DNA from: Anderseniella sp963698275
GTDB taxonomy: Bacteria; Pseudomonadota; Alphaproteobacteria; Rhizobiales; Aestuariivirgaceae
DNA: 64,000 bases
Direction of reading: 5' to 3'
NCBI GenBank assembly: GCA_963698275.1
Contig: CAVOQE010000005.1
Location: 62,001 to 126,000, forward strand
Both the position numbers and the translations under genes were made by a program. Below, piece after piece: positions 18,096 through 27,474 of the stretch; position 1 is the stretch's first letter, and each line of letters starts with the position of its first letter. The notes under the pieces are model-generated. The model searched no databases. It had not been told where the DNA came from and worked only from the letters and a program-made list of their open reading frames with translations.

Positions 18096-18773
18096 ATGTG
18101 CTTTTCCGCCACTGTAAGTTTTACGCTTTTTGGCGCGCTCGTGCCTGCGGGGATTTATGCGATTGCGAGGTCGCGCCGCTCGAACCGGGCATGGCTGCCG
18201 TTCGCGGCGGTTCCGCTCGCCTTTGGCATACAGCAGGGATTTGAGGGTTTCGTATGGCTCGGAATCCAAGGTGGCAACGAGACAATGGTCAACATCGCTT
18301 CTCGCGGGTTTCTCTTCTTTTCGCACTTCTTCTGGCTGGCATGGGTGCCGCTCTCGGTCTGGATGATCGAAACAAACCTCGTGCGCAAGTGCGTGGTGGC
18401 TACGTTGGCCGCTATCGGATTTGTCTGTGGCCTGTCGATTTTCTTGCCATCCTTCCTGATCGGCGGCTGGCTGGCCATAGAACTCGTTAACGGGTCTTTG
18501 GACTATAGGACAATGCTTATCTATGACGGCTTCGTCAGCCGCACCGCATTGCGACTGTTCTACGCCGCGATCGTGGTCAGCGCACTGTTACTGTCGACAG
18601 ACCGCCGGATACAGGTTTTCGGTGCACTGGTTGCGGCATCTATGGTTGTGACATACGGCTTCTTCGCCTATGCCTTCATTTCCATTTGGTGTTTCTTTGC
18701 CGCCATACTGTCTGCCTGTCTCGCGGCAATTATTGTTCGGGACAGCCGACAATCACAGCGAGCGCACGGCTAG
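18096..18773 (+). CDS. DUF6629-like membrane protein
   Basis: A 225-residue protein of about seven membrane helices. The N-terminus MCFSATVSFT, and the later PFAAVPLAFGIQQGFEGFVWLG and FLFFSHFFWLAWVPLSV, match a family of bacterial membrane proteins (DUF6629) of unknown role. The ATG at 18096 follows GGAAGGAGAAAGTG, an optimal ribosome-binding site. There is no operon partner; the methyltransferase gene begins about 210 bases later. Confidence 0.75.
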   Translation: MCFSATVSFTLFGALVPAGIYAIARSRRSNRAWLPFAAVPLAFGIQQGFEGFVWLGIQGGNETMVNIASRGFLFFSHFFWLAWVPLSVWMIETNLVRKCVVATLAAIGFVCGLSIFLPSFLIGGWLAIELVNGSLDYRTMLIYDGFVSRTALRLFYAAIVVSALLLSTDRRIQVFGALVAASMVVTYGFFAYAFISIWCFFAAILSACLAAIIVRDSRQSQRAHG

Positions 18774-18986
18774 GCAAAATTGGTGGAGGCCAAAAGATTG
18801 GCTGCCTGGAAATCCCCAAACAGGCATTCATTAGGTGTTTGAACCAATTTGGTCGATGAACAGGTTGAGATAAGTGTCCGCCTAAGGGCTCCATCTTGCC
18901 CTTCGCTGTACTCCCGACAGACGACAGCAACGCGAGACAAAGCGCACCTCGTCTGACAATACTGCCGCAACATGGTAAGAGGCACC

Positions 18987-19718
18987 ATGCGCACGTCTTA
19001 CGATACGATCGGTGTCAATTATTCTGACCTCAGAAAACCCGACGTCCGGATTGAAACGGTGATCTCAAACGCTTTGGGATCGGCTAAAACCGTTTTGAAT
19101 GTCGGCGCTGGAACGGGATCGTACGAGCCGGTCGACGGAACGGTCACGGCCATCGAGCCTTCCGCCGAAATGATCCGGCAGCGCACTGCGCTGGCCGCTC
19201 CGGTCATCCAGGGGTACGCCGAAAACCTGCCTTTCGACGACAATTCCTTCGATGCATCGATGGCGGTGCTGACAGTTCATCACTGGACCGACAAGGAGAA
19301 GGGCCTCAAAGAGATGCGTCGTGTGACGCGGGGGCCGGTCGTTGTCCTTACATACGATCCGGCGTTTCGCGCATTCTGGCTTCTGGATTACTTTCCGGAA
19401 CTCGTAGCTCTGGACGAGGCGCAAATGCCAGGGATAACGGATTATGAGCGGTGGCTGGGGCCGGTAGAGATTTCTCCTGTTCCGATCCCGCATGATTGTA
19501 CCGACGGGTTCCTGAGTGCTTACTGGCGGCGACCAGCGGCATATCTCGACCCCCGAATTCGTGCCGCCATGTCGTCTTTCTGGAAGGTGGGCGATGTGTC
19601 CGAGGCCTTGAGCAGGCTGGAGAAGGATCTGCAAAGCGGCGCCTGGGCGCAGCGATACTCCTCACTGCTGGAGCTTGATGCCTGCGACTGCGGCTATCGC
19701 CTAGTCGTGACCAAATGA
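18987..19718 (+). CDS. Class I SAM-dependent methyltransferase
   Basis: A 243-residue Methyltransf_11-type enzyme. The SAM-binding glycine loop is VLNVGAGTGSYEP, the acidic residue is in VTAIEPSAEM, and motif IV follows as LPFDDNSFDASMAVLTVHHW. The substrate is unknown. Two ATGs are possible, at 18972 and 18987. The second has AAGAGG just upstream and begins MRTSYDTIGVNYSDLRKPD, the usual family start. The 210 bases before it contain nothing I recognise. Confidence 0.85.
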   Translation: MRTSYDTIGVNYSDLRKPDVRIETVISNALGSAKTVLNVGAGTGSYEPVDGTVTAIEPSAEMIRQRTALAAPVIQGYAENLPFDDNSFDASMAVLTVHHWTDKEKGLKEMRRVTRGPVVVLTYDPAFRAFWLLDYFPELVALDEAQMPGITDYERWLGPVEISPVPIPHDCTDGFLSAYWRRPAAYLDPRIRAAMSSFWKVGDVSEALSRLEKDLQSGAWAQRYSSLLELDACDCGYRLVVTK

Positions 19719-19778
19719 CGTTACCTCTAAAGCAACATGGCTTCAAACGAATCCATAAACCTGATCTAGGATTTTGAT

Positions 19779-22700
19779 CTAGATCACGCCCTGTTGCAGA
19801 TGCTCCAGCAGCTGCTTTGACACGAAGCCGTTGACCGGCAGGCCGTTGCGCAGCTGATACAGCCTGATGGCATTTGCCGTGCCGGAGGTCATTTCGCCGT
19901 CAGCGGTTCCTGCATTAAAGCCCTTTTGGGTCAGAAGCTCCTGAACCCGCTTGATCCGGTCTTGTGCGCTAAGCGGCTGGCCGGCGGTTGGCCCGGCGGG
20001 TGCCTTCGCGGCAGCCTGGTTGGTGTTCTTGGCAATACCCCACGACTGCTCGGAAATGGAAACCATATTGGCTTCGCGTTGCGCAGCGGTCGGCTTCCAT
20101 GATGCGATCGACTGATCAATTCCGGCAAGCGCGGTCTTGTCCACAGCAGCGATCATTTCCTGTGCTTTCTTGACCGCGTCGCGGTCACCGCTTCGGGCTG
20201 CAATCGAATACCATTTGTAGGCTTCGGGGATGTTTTTCGGTATCCCCAGCCCGCGCTCGTTCAGGACCGCAAAATTGTACTGGCTGTCAGGCAGGCCATG
20301 TTGGGCTGCTGCGCCGAACCACTTGGCGGCGCGTGCCAGGTCGGGCTTGCCGTTTGCTGTATCGGCAGACATCACGGCAAGATTGTGCATAGCCTTGATG
20401 TTTCCCTGCTCGGCAGCTTTGGCATACCAGCTCATCGCCTGGAAACGATCCTGGGCGACGCCGCTGCCGCGTTCATACAAGGTGCCAATGCGATATTGCG
20501 CAGCTGCCAGACCACCCTCGGCCGCGCGAAGATACCATTGCGCTGCCTGGTCATGGTCACGGCCGACTTTTCTGCCCTCAAGGTATCTGCTGGCGATAAT
20601 GAACTGGGCGCTGGCATCGCCGCCGCTGGCCGCCTGGCGAAGTTCAGCAGTGCCGATCTGCTCAGGCAGAGTTGTTGCAGGTACAGCAGAAACAGGGTTG
20701 CCCAGGGTGTCGGGCGCTTGCGACAAGAGCGGATCGGAGGTGTCGGCAGACCCAACCGACGCGGTGGTCATCGGATCAGTTTCGATCCGGTCCCTGCGCG
20801 TTGTCGCTGCCGGGATTTCAACCGCTCTGCCGGATGTGGGCAGTTCAATCCCGCCAGAGGCCGGTTGCAGTTTCTGCTCTATTGCAGGCTCTACCATGCT
20901 GGTTGCCGCGGGAGTTGCCGGTGCGGACGCAGAACTTTGCTTGCCGGGAGTTGCATTGAACAAACCGGAGTTGCTCGTATAGGCGGAAACAGCGGCCAGC
21001 AGGACTGCGGCTGCCAGGATCAGCCGTTTACGGCTGGAGCCGACCCGGCTTGTGGACTTCTTGCCACTGGAGCGGCCCTTGCCGGACACGGCGGAAGAGA
21101 GCATGTGTTGTTCCGGGTCGGATTCACCTGCGTGCGGGTCAAACCCGCCAAAGTCCGTCGGCGCTGCGCCCAGCGGAACGTTGCCCGCGGCATCCACGCT
21201 GCTGGTTGCGGCCTGGCGCGCTGCGGCGATGAAATCCACATGACCGTCAGCCGCACCGGCAGGCCCGGCTGCAGCCATTGTCTGCGGAGACATCGACATG
21301 GCCACATCCGGGTTGATGCCATGGTTCTGGCTCATGTGAGACCGGACAACCGTCAACCAGTCCATAGTTCCGGACGGGGCTTCTTGAGATACGGGTTGGC
21401 CTTGTGCGGCAGGCGCTGCACCGGCTGTGACATTGGCGCCGGGCGCGTCTGCGAGCGCATCTGCATGTGAAGGCTGAACCGCGGCGTTGGCGACGTCATT
21501 TTGCAGCGCTTCATCAACCGGTAAGGGGTGCGCTGCGGTAGCCTGGGCCTCTGCAGAAATGGCTGCGGCAGACGCTGCGACGCTGGCAGTCAGTGCATCT
21601 ATTTCGTCGGCCTCGGCGCTGGTATCGATAGCAGCCGAACTGACTGCGTGACCTGCTGCATTGCTCTGGCTGTCAATTTCGCTGAGTTTGGTGATGATCT
21701 GGGCAAGCGTCTCATGAACGGCTTCCAGCGTGGCCTGGGTGCGCTGATCCGCTGTTTCGGCATTGGCCCTGACCGCAGCAAGGCCGTCTTGAAGGGCCTG
21801 CAATTCAGCGGACGGTTCGGTTCCTTCGGCAGACGCGGCAAGCGATCCCGAACTTACCAGTGAGCGGGCTTCAGCGCGGCTTTCTTCGAGGCTGGCAAAC
21901 AGCTGTTGTATGGAATTTTCGATTGTTGCGAGGCTGCCCAGCTGCTGTTCGGTTGCCGCCAGCCTGTGCTCGATTGTTTCCATCTGCGTGGTAATCTGTG
22001 GAATTGCCGCCGGCGATGCCGCTGCCATCTGGGTGTCCAGCGCCAGGATGCGCTCTTCCAGCGCTCCAAGTTGCGGTTGATAGTCAGCCGGCTGCGTAAC
22101 CTGCTGCAATTGCAGGCTCAGATCTGAAATGCGCTGTTCAATTTGGGCAATCGGTTCCAGTCCGGGAGCTTCGTCGACCCTGCTGGACAGCATTTCAAGC
22201 GCACTGCGCAGCGCCTGGACTTCCTGGTCGGAAGCGGCTTGTTGCTGGATTTGGTCAAAACGACTGTGCAACTCTGAAATATCTGAGTGGACGGCCGCCA
22301 GGTCTGCATCGGAAGCCCCTGCGCCCTGCAGTTTCTGCTCGGCGTGCTCGACAAGGCCGGCCAGGCGGGCTTCGATGGCATTTGCCTGTTCCTCTGCGGC
22401 TCTGCCGGCTGTTGCTTCGGCTTGCTTGCCGATGGCTTCCGCCGAGTGACGCACCGTGTCAATGCGCTCGGCAAGCTCGCGAATTCGGGCTTCAAACAGG
22501 GCCTTGAGCTGCAGGTCTTCGCCGCCGCTTGCGGTCTGTTCGACACGGGCTGCCAGCTCCTGCATGCGGGCTTCCAGGTCAGCCACGATTTCGGGCCTGC
22601 CACCATCGTGAGACGGCGTTTCGACCTTGCCGTCCAGCTCGACAATCCGGCTTTGCAGCTGGCCCATTGTTTCACGGGACTGTTTGTCTGATTTCTCAAT

Positions 22701-23291
22701 ATGATCGACGATGTTGCGGACCGCACCTTCAAGGGCGCTGAAACCGGGTACGTCGCGGGCTGTGATTTCGACCGGGCGCAGGGCGATTTCCTCAAGCCGG
22801 TCACCGATCTTGTCGACGCGCTTGCCCAGCGTTCTGACGCCGTCCTGTGCGCGTTGCTCACCCTGTTCAATGCGATCCAGCAGCAGGTCCATAGCCTTGG
22901 AGTTGGCTTGCCCACCGGTTGCAGGTGCAGCGGCAGACAATGCATGCTGAGGTGCTTCGGCGGCAGCTTCGCGTTCCTGCATTTCACTGAGCCGGGTAAC
23001 CAGGATGTCCAGTTTGCGTTCTATTGAGCTTTCATCAGATGCGGAGCGGTGCTCGGATTTGCCACGCGAGGATGCTGCAGTCTTTGAGCGCGAGTTGCGG
23101 GCGCTCGCCGATGCGGATGGTTTCTTGCGGGTGGCGCGCGTTTTCACGTCGGCGTCTTCGCTGGCGCTTTCCAGTATTTTCTGATTCAGCCATTGCCCCA
23201 GGGTCTTGCCTTGCGAGGTGGCAGCGTCCTTTGCAATCTCACGCGCCTTGCCGTCGATGCCCTTAACGCTCCATGGAATGCCTGGCTTCAT
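19779..23291 (-). CDS. PodJ-like polarity factor (coiled coil, SEL1 repeats, peptidoglycan-binding domain)
   Basis: A 1170-residue protein resembling Hyphomicrobiales PodJ-like localisation factors. The N-terminus MKPGIPWSVKGIDGKAREI with QGKTLGQWLNQKI is the conserved cytoplasmic motif. A long Glu/Gln/Ala-rich coiled-coil region follows (about 110-560). A single membrane helix (about 745-770, RLILAAAVLLAAVSAY) leads to the periplasmic part. That part has at least four SEL1-type repeats (about 877-1053) and ends in a peptidoglycan-binding domain (about 1100-1170, with KGFNAGTADGEM). Such proteins organise cell poles. The ATG at 23291 is chosen by family match. A perfect CtrA box lies upstream. 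Confidence 0.85.
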   Translation of the reverse strand: MKPGIPWSVKGIDGKAREIAKDAATSQGKTLGQWLNQKILESASEDADVKTRATRKKPSASASARNSRSKTAASSRGKSEHRSASDESSIERKLDILVTRLSEMQEREAAAEAPQHALSAAAPATGGQANSKAMDLLLDRIEQGEQRAQDGVRTLGKRVDKIGDRLEEIALRPVEITARDVPGFSALEGAVRNIVDHIEKSDKQSRETMGQLQSRIVELDGKVETPSHDGGRPEIVADLEARMQELAARVEQTASGGEDLQLKALFEARIRELAERIDTVRHSAEAIGKQAEATAGRAAEEQANAIEARLAGLVEHAEQKLQGAGASDADLAAVHSDISELHSRFDQIQQQAASDQEVQALRSALEMLSSRVDEAPGLEPIAQIEQRISDLSLQLQQVTQPADYQPQLGALEERILALDTQMAAASPAAIPQITTQMETIEHRLAATEQQLGSLATIENSIQQLFASLEESRAEARSLVSSGSLAASAEGTEPSAELQALQDGLAAVRANAETADQRTQATLEAVHETLAQIITKLSEIDSQSNAAGHAVSSAAIDTSAEADEIDALTASVAASAAAISAEAQATAAHPLPVDEALQNDVANAAVQPSHADALADAPGANVTAGAAPAAQGQPVSQEAPSGTMDWLTVVRSHMSQNHGINPDVAMSMSPQTMAAAGPAGAADGHVDFIAAARQAATSSVDAAGNVPLGAAPTDFGGFDPHAGESDPEQHMLSSAVSGKGRSSGKKSTSRVGSSRKRLILAAAVLLAAVSAYTSNSGLFNATPGKQSSASAPATPAATSMVEPAIEQKLQPASGGIELPTSGRAVEIPAATTRRDRIETDPMTTASVGSADTSDPLLSQAPDTLGNPVSAVPATTLPEQIGTAELRQAASGGDASAQFIIASRYLEGRKVGRDHDQAAQWYLRAAEGGLAAAQYRIGTLYERGSGVAQDRFQAMSWYAKAAEQGNIKAMHNLAVMSADTANGKPDLARAAKWFGAAAQHGLPDSQYNFAVLNERGLGIPKNIPEAYKWYSIAARSGDRDAVKKAQEMIAAVDKTALAGIDQSIASWKPTAAQREANMVSISEQSWGIAKNTNQAAAKAPAGPTAGQPLSAQDRIKRVQELLTQKGFNAGTADGEMTSGTANAIRLYQLRNGLPVNGFVSKQLLEHLQQGVI

Positions 23292-23396
23292 GACCCAATT
23301 CTCTTTTCGCTGTCCTGACCCGTCCATATGAAAGACCGGCCAATGCCCGGTGGAAACGAATCCACCCCTCGATAATGCTAAAAGTTAACAGGTTTG

Positions 23397-23412
23397 GTTA
23401 AGAACGAGTTAA
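23397..23412 (-). promoter_or_regulatory. CtrA box upstream of the PodJ-like gene
   Basis: On the minus strand the sequence is TTAA-CTCGTTC-TTAAC, an exact match to the TTAA-N7-TTAAC recognition site of the cell-cycle regulator CtrA. It lies about 105 bases before the PodJ-like start codon and in its orientation. Another TTAA half-site lies 9 bases away. CtrA control of polarity genes is established in alphaproteobacteria; control here is inference. Confidence 0.55.
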
Positions 23413-23461
23413 GCCTGTCCCTATTACAGACATTTGGTTTACGTTTCGTAGCGATGACGAT

Positions 23462-23491
23462 TTGCAGTACTGCGTGTTTTCGTGATAAAAT
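23462..23491 (+). promoter_or_regulatory. Candidate promoter of the MerR transcription unit
   Basis: TTGCAG at 23462-23467 and TAAAAT at 23486-23491 are separated by 18 bases. The palindrome CGTATACG (23496-23503) overlaps the expected start of transcription and could be an autoregulatory site. An AGGAG follows at 23512-23516. Confidence 0.35.
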
Positions 23492-23523
23492 ATACCGTAT
23501 ACGTATTGACGTAGGAGCGCGAA

Positions 23524-23739
23524 ATGGTAAACAGGCCGCCTAAATTGCTGCTAAATGAGACTTTTGATTACATCTGGCGTGACTTTATGGCATCGCGACT
23601 GGCTAAATCTTGCCGCAATGTCACTTTAGGTAAGGTTTCGCTCGGGCGTGATGCAGGGCAGAAACTGGTTCATTGTAAAATTGCAAATCCATTGTTTGCC
23701 TGGTCGAAGCCAGGCTGGAAGGTGACTTATGGTTGTTAA
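23524..23739 (+). CDS. Possible 71-residue leader protein before MerR
   Basis: An open frame starting ATG seven bases after a good AGGAG, ending 11 bases inside the MerR gene. It has no signal peptide, no membrane segment and no motif I recognise (it begins MVNRPPKLLLNETFDYIW and ends GWKVTYGC). The strong ribosome-binding site and the overlap with MerR suggest that it is translated and possibly coupled. It could equally be a chance frame in a long leader. Confidence 0.3.
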   Translation: MVNRPPKLLLNETFDYIWRDFMASRLAKSCRNVTLGKVSLGRDAGQKLVHCKIANPLFAWSKPGWKVTYGC

Positions 23740-24166
23740 AACGGGGGAACATGAAAACCGGGATCGCACATATTCGATTACTGAATTGTGCAAAGAGTTC
23801 GAGGTAACACCACGAACCCTGCGTTTTTATGAACAAAAGGGTTTGCTCAGCCCGGCGCGACGCGGCTGGACGAGATTGTTCTCATACCGCGACCGGGCCC
23901 GGTTGAAGCTGATCCTGCGCGGCAAAAAAGTCGGCTTTTCGCTTGAGGAAATCAAGGAACTGCTGGATCTCTACAGCTTGCGTGATGGTCAGTTGACCCA
24001 GCTTCGGGTTGCCTCGACCAAGATGCGTGAACGTCTCGACGCACTCCAGGTACAGCGCGTTGAGCTTGACGAGGCGATACTTGATCTTCAGCGCACCGTT
24101 GAAATTGTCGACGGAATGTTGAAAGCGCGTACCGAAGGCGATGCGGTCAAGGCAAAAGCCGGCTGA
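23729..24166 (+). CDS. MerR family transcriptional regulator
   Basis: A 145-residue regulator. The MerR winged helix is at about residues 15-85 (YSITELCKEFEVTPRTLRFYEQKGLLSP) and a coiled-coil dimerisation helix follows. The C-terminus lacks the cysteines of metal-sensing members. Short MerR proteins of this type (LiuR-like) commonly regulate branched-chain or fatty acyl-CoA degradation genes in alphaproteobacteria, consistent with the acyl-CoA dehydrogenase that follows. GGAAGG precedes the ATG by six bases. Confidence 0.88.
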   Translation: MVVKTGEHENRDRTYSITELCKEFEVTPRTLRFYEQKGLLSPARRGWTRLFSYRDRARLKLILRGKKVGFSLEEIKELLDLYSLRDGQLTQLRVASTKMRERLDALQVQRVELDEAILDLQRTVEIVDGMLKARTEGDAVKAKAG

Positions 24167-24213
24167 TTTGGCACGCTTTGCCGACTTGAAGGCGCATCCG
24201 GTCATATTGCAAT

Positions 24214-24242
24214 GCCATCGGCGGTGCCGGTGGCATTTTTTT
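24214..24242 (+). terminator. Intrinsic terminator after MerR
   Basis: The 8-bp stem GCCATCGG/CCGGTGGC, with one G-T pair and the loop CGGTG, is followed by A and seven T residues. It lies 48 bases after the MerR stop, so the acyl-CoA dehydrogenase gene probably has its own promoter. Confidence 0.8.
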
Positions 24243-24313
24243 CTTGCTGACCGGGCAGGGAAACCCGGATCATGGTGTTGAACCTTGATGCATCATGAAA
24301 CGGACCAACCAAT

Positions 24314-25471
24314 ATGAGTGTTCTTGATCTGCCTGTACCGTCCTGGATGGCTGAAGACCATGAGATGCTTGCCGAGCAGGCGGGCAGGTTCTTCGAAGCC
24401 GAAGTGGCACCTCGCTATGATGATTTCGAAAAGGCCGGTGTATTTGATCGCGACATCTGGGAACAGGCAGGCGCTGCCGGGTTGTTATGCGCCGCAGTTC
24501 CGGAAGAGTTCGGCGGACCGGGCGGGGATTTCGGGCACGATGCGGTTATCACCTATCAGGCGAACCTGAAAGGCTGTGACGGCTTCGGCGGGCCATTGCA
24601 CTCGGCAATCGTTGCACCCTACATCCAGCACTATGGCTCCGACGAGCAGAAGCAGCGCTGGCTGCCTAAAATGGCGACCGGAGAATACATTGCAGCGATC
24701 GCCATGACGGAACCGGGGGCCGGGTCCGACCTGCAGGGCGTGAAGACCACCGCGAAGCGTGATGGCAATCATTATGTGATCAATGGGTCGAAAACCTTCA
24801 TCACCAATGGCCAACTGGCCAACCTGATACTCGTCGTAACCAAGACCGACCCGTCAGCAGGCGCAAAGGGCACGTCGCTGTTTGTTGTTGAGACCGACCA
24901 GGTTGATGGCTTCAGACGCGGCCGGAATCTCGACAAGGTGGGAATGAAATCAAACGACACTTCGGAATTGTTTTTCGATGATGTGCGCGTGCCGGCAGAT
25001 GCGCTTCTGGGCCCGGAAGAGGGCCAGGGTTTTATCCAGCTCATGCAGCAACTTCCCCAGGAGCGGCTGCTGATTGCGGTTTACGCCATTGCCCGGATCG
25101 AGCGTGCGCTCACGGTAACCCTGGATTATGTCAAGCAGCGCAAGGCGTTTGGCAAATCCATCATCGACTTCCAGAATTCCCAGTTCGTGCTTGCCGAATG
25201 CAAGACCGAGGCAACCATCGCCAAGGTGTTTGTCGACAATTGCATTGAGCGACACTTGAAAGGCGGTCTTGACGCCACCACTGCCTCGATGGCGAAATAC
25301 TGGCTCACCGATCTGCAGTGCAAGATTATCGACAAATGCCTGCAATTGCATGGCGGCTATGGCTATATGGATGAATATCCGATCTCGCGCATGTATCGCG
25401 ATGCCCGTGTCGAGCGCATATACGGCGGATCAAATGAGATCATGAAAGTGCTGATCGCGCGGTCGCTGTAG
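24314..25471 (+). CDS. Acyl-CoA dehydrogenase
   Basis: A 385-residue FAD-dependent acyl-CoA dehydrogenase, oxidising an acyl-CoA to the 2-enoyl-CoA. The family signatures AMTEPGAGSD (about 130-139) and the C-terminal QLHGGYGYMDEYPISRMYRDARVERIYGGSNEI are present. The position of the MCAD-type catalytic Glu is Gly (IYGGS). The base is therefore probably Glu263 in ARIERALT, as in long-chain and isovaleryl-CoA dehydrogenases. It is next to a LiuR-like MerR gene, which hints at amino-acid or fatty-acid catabolism. Its stop lies 10 bases from the convergent hydrolase. Confidence 0.93.
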   Translation: MSVLDLPVPSWMAEDHEMLAEQAGRFFEAEVAPRYDDFEKAGVFDRDIWEQAGAAGLLCAAVPEEFGGPGGDFGHDAVITYQANLKGCDGFGGPLHSAIVAPYIQHYGSDEQKQRWLPKMATGEYIAAIAMTEPGAGSDLQGVKTTAKRDGNHYVINGSKTFITNGQLANLILVVTKTDPSAGAKGTSLFVVETDQVDGFRRGRNLDKVGMKSNDTSELFFDDVRVPADALLGPEEGQGFIQLMQQLPQERLLIAVYAIARIERALTVTLDYVKQRKAFGKSIIDFQNSQFVLAECKTEATIAKVFVDNCIERHLKGGLDATTASMAKYWLTDLQCKIIDKCLQLHGGYGYMDEYPISRMYRDARVERIYGGSNEIMKVLIARSL

Positions 25472-25481
25472 CGCTGTAACC

Positions 25482-26702
25482 TCAGGCTTGATCCACGATT
25501 GCCTGATACACCAGTGCCCGCAATTCCTTGCGGCTGGGCCATGTGCTCGACGGCAGCAACTGGGTCAAGAACACCACCGACAATTCTTCTTTCGGGTCAC
25601 ACCAGAAATAGGTGCTGGCCATGCCGCCCCAGGAAAAATCACCCACGCTGCCCGACAGCATCGATTGCGCCGGGTTGAGGCTGATGGCGAATCCCAGGCC
25701 GAAGCCAACCGCGCTGAACGATGTTTCGCACCAGGCACTGGGACCAAGTGTGGCCAGGTCGACACCGCCGGGAAGGTGGTTGGACGTCATCATCGATACC
25801 GTATGGCGGCCCAGCAGGCGCACATCGCCGAGCACGCCGCCACGCCGCAGCATTTCGGCAAACCGCAGATAGTCGCGGCCGGTTGAAATCAATCCGCCGC
25901 CGCCGGAAAATGTATCCACTTCACCTTCGCCGAACCCGGTGGGAAATACCGGCATTCCGCCCTCAGGATCATAGGCGTAGCACGGACCCAGCCGGCCCAT
26001 TTTTGATGACGGCACCACAAATGAAGTGTCGTTCATCTCCAGGGGCTCTAAAATGTTGTCGGCAAAGAACCGGTCCAGCGTCTTGCCGGAAACCACTTCC
26101 ACAATCCGCCCGACAATGTCTGTGGCAACCGAGTAGTGCCAGCGCGATCCGGGCTGAAACAGCAGCGGTGTCCCGGCGAGGCGCGCAGCGGTTTGCGCAA
26201 GGCCGCCGGCGCGTTGTCCGAAATCAAGCCGGTTGGCCCCGTAGGTCTCGGATAACAGGTCCTGGTTGAAGCCGTAGGTGAGCCCCGATGTATGTGTCAG
26301 CAGATTGTGGATGGTCATCGGCGCGCGCAACGGCTCGGTCTGGTCAAGGCGTTCCGCGCCGGATGCGAGCACCTGGGTATCTGCAAATTCCGGAATGAAC
26401 ATCGACACAGGATCATCAAGGTGAACCAGCCCTTGTTCGTACAACATCATGAAAGCCGTCGAGGTCACCGGCTTGGTCATCGAATAAATGCGCGCCAGCG
26501 TGTCCGGCGTGTAGGCGGTTTTGGCCGCGACATCCGAGTAACCGGTGTGGCCCTGCCAGGCCACCCGCCCTTTGCGGGCGATCAGCGTTGCGGCAAACGG
26601 AAACTTGCCCTGGTCCACATAGCGCTGCATCCAGTCGTCAATTCGAGTGAGACGGGCAGCGTCGAGGCCGCACTGGGCCGGAGATGATGATTGTAACGGC
26701 AT
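25482..26702 (-). CDS. Serine hydrolase, beta-lactamase/esterase family (class C fold)
   Basis: A 406-residue beta-lactamase-related protein. The nucleophile motif SxxK is SMTKP (about residue 74), the tyrosine motif is YSVATD, and the third box has become SWGGMAST instead of the KTG of true beta-lactamases. This pattern is typical of EstB-like esterases and peptidases, so antibiotic resistance should not be assumed. There is no signal peptide, suggesting a cytoplasmic enzyme. It has a full-length C-terminus and is convergent with the acyl-CoA dehydrogenase. Confidence 0.9.
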   Translation of the reverse strand: MPLQSSSPAQCGLDAARLTRIDDWMQRYVDQGKFPFAATLIARKGRVAWQGHTGYSDVAAKTAYTPDTLARIYSMTKPVTSTAFMMLYEQGLVHLDDPVSMFIPEFADTQVLASGAERLDQTEPLRAPMTIHNLLTHTSGLTYGFNQDLLSETYGANRLDFGQRAGGLAQTAARLAGTPLLFQPGSRWHYSVATDIVGRIVEVVSGKTLDRFFADNILEPLEMNDTSFVVPSSKMGRLGPCYAYDPEGGMPVFPTGFGEGEVDTFSGGGGLISTGRDYLRFAEMLRRGGVLGDVRLLGRHTVSMMTSNHLPGGVDLATLGPSAWCETSFSAVGFGLGFAISLNPAQSMLSGSVGDFSWGGMASTYFWCDPKEELSVVFLTQLLPSSTWPSRKELRALVYQAIVDQA

Positions 26703-26882
26703 GAAATGGATTGAGGCTCAATTGTTGGTGACGGTCAAGGGGCCGCAACCCGCCCGATCGCTGAATTCCGCCATGTGACGGATTACACATTCCCAGGATT
26801 ACAATTCTGTCATCTTCAGTGACATCAGCGTGATTGACACGACACACAAGCAAGCAAGACCTGAAAAAGAGGAACCAGACCA

Positions 26883-27167
26883 ATGACCACCATTCGCACC
26901 ACAGCAATCGCCGCCGTCGCCGCTATCACCATCGCCGCTGCAATGGCATCTCCCGCACATGCCATGTCGAAAAAGGGCGCCTTCTGGGCCGGTGTCGGTA
27001 CTGCTGCAGCCTTCGGCGCCATCGGCGCGGCCCACGGCCACGGCTACTATGGCCACGACGAATATCGCGGTGGCCGGCATTATCGCCGTGCCGCGCGCCG
27101 CTGCGCCCGCCGCTTTGGCTGGCACACATGGCGCTGGGAGCGCTGCATGGATCGCCGCGGCTACTGA
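26883..27167 (+). CDS. Small secreted Cys/Arg-rich protein
   Basis: A 94-residue protein with a clear signal peptide (cleavage near SPAHA), then a Gly/Ala-rich hydrophobic segment and a Gly/His/Tyr-rich linker. The basic C-terminus contains RCARRFGWHTWRWERC with Cys74 and Cys88. I know no function. The same C-terminal core occurs in the protein at 27475, so the two form a paralogous pair. A GAGGAACCAGACCA ribosome-binding region precedes the ATG. A strong hairpin follows the gene. Confidence 0.75.
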   Translation: MTTIRTTAIAAVAAITIAAAMASPAHAMSKKGAFWAGVGTAAAFGAIGAAHGHGYYGHDEYRGGRHYRRAARRCARRFGWHTWRWERCMDRRGY

Positions 27168-27194
27168 TCCCGAACATACCGTTACAACAACAAA

Positions 27195-27224
27195 TTGCGC
27201 CGCCGGGGCAGCCCGGTGGCGCAA
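27195..27224. terminator. Strong hairpin downstream of the small secreted gene
   Basis: A 13-bp stem TTGCGCCGCCGGG/CCCGGTGGCGCAA (one G-T pair) with loop GCAG. It is followed on the plus strand by GTTTGGTCTGTT and on the minus strand by TTTGTTGTTG. It is probably a terminator for the gene at 26883, although the T-tract is interrupted. The rest of 27225-27474 holds nothing recognisable. Confidence 0.5.
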
Positions 27225-27474
27225 GTTTGGTCTGTTCCTGATCCCGGTTTGCAGCTCATGTGCCGACCGCCATGGCCGGGAGACCCGAAGATTGGAAAAC
27301 CGTATTGAAAATCGGGTCTGCTGGATAAGGCCGGTGACGTTGATTTTTGAGGTGTACTTGGTCTGGGTTTGCACCTAGTTTGCGGCGCAGAATCGGCACC
27401 GACCGATGCGTGAACGTGAAGTTCACGACCATCGATCGAGAACACTTACAAGCATTGAGGACAGGAGTCTGAAA

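Noticed and set aside
17951..18244. 97-codon plus-strand frame before DUF6629
   Set aside because: It overlaps the DUF6629 gene, which has the proper ribosome-binding site and family match; the product is unstructured.
25482..26702. Antibiotic-resistance beta-lactamase
   Set aside because: The SxxK and Tyr motifs are present, but the KTG box is replaced and there is no signal peptide; an esterase or peptidase of the same fold is more likely.
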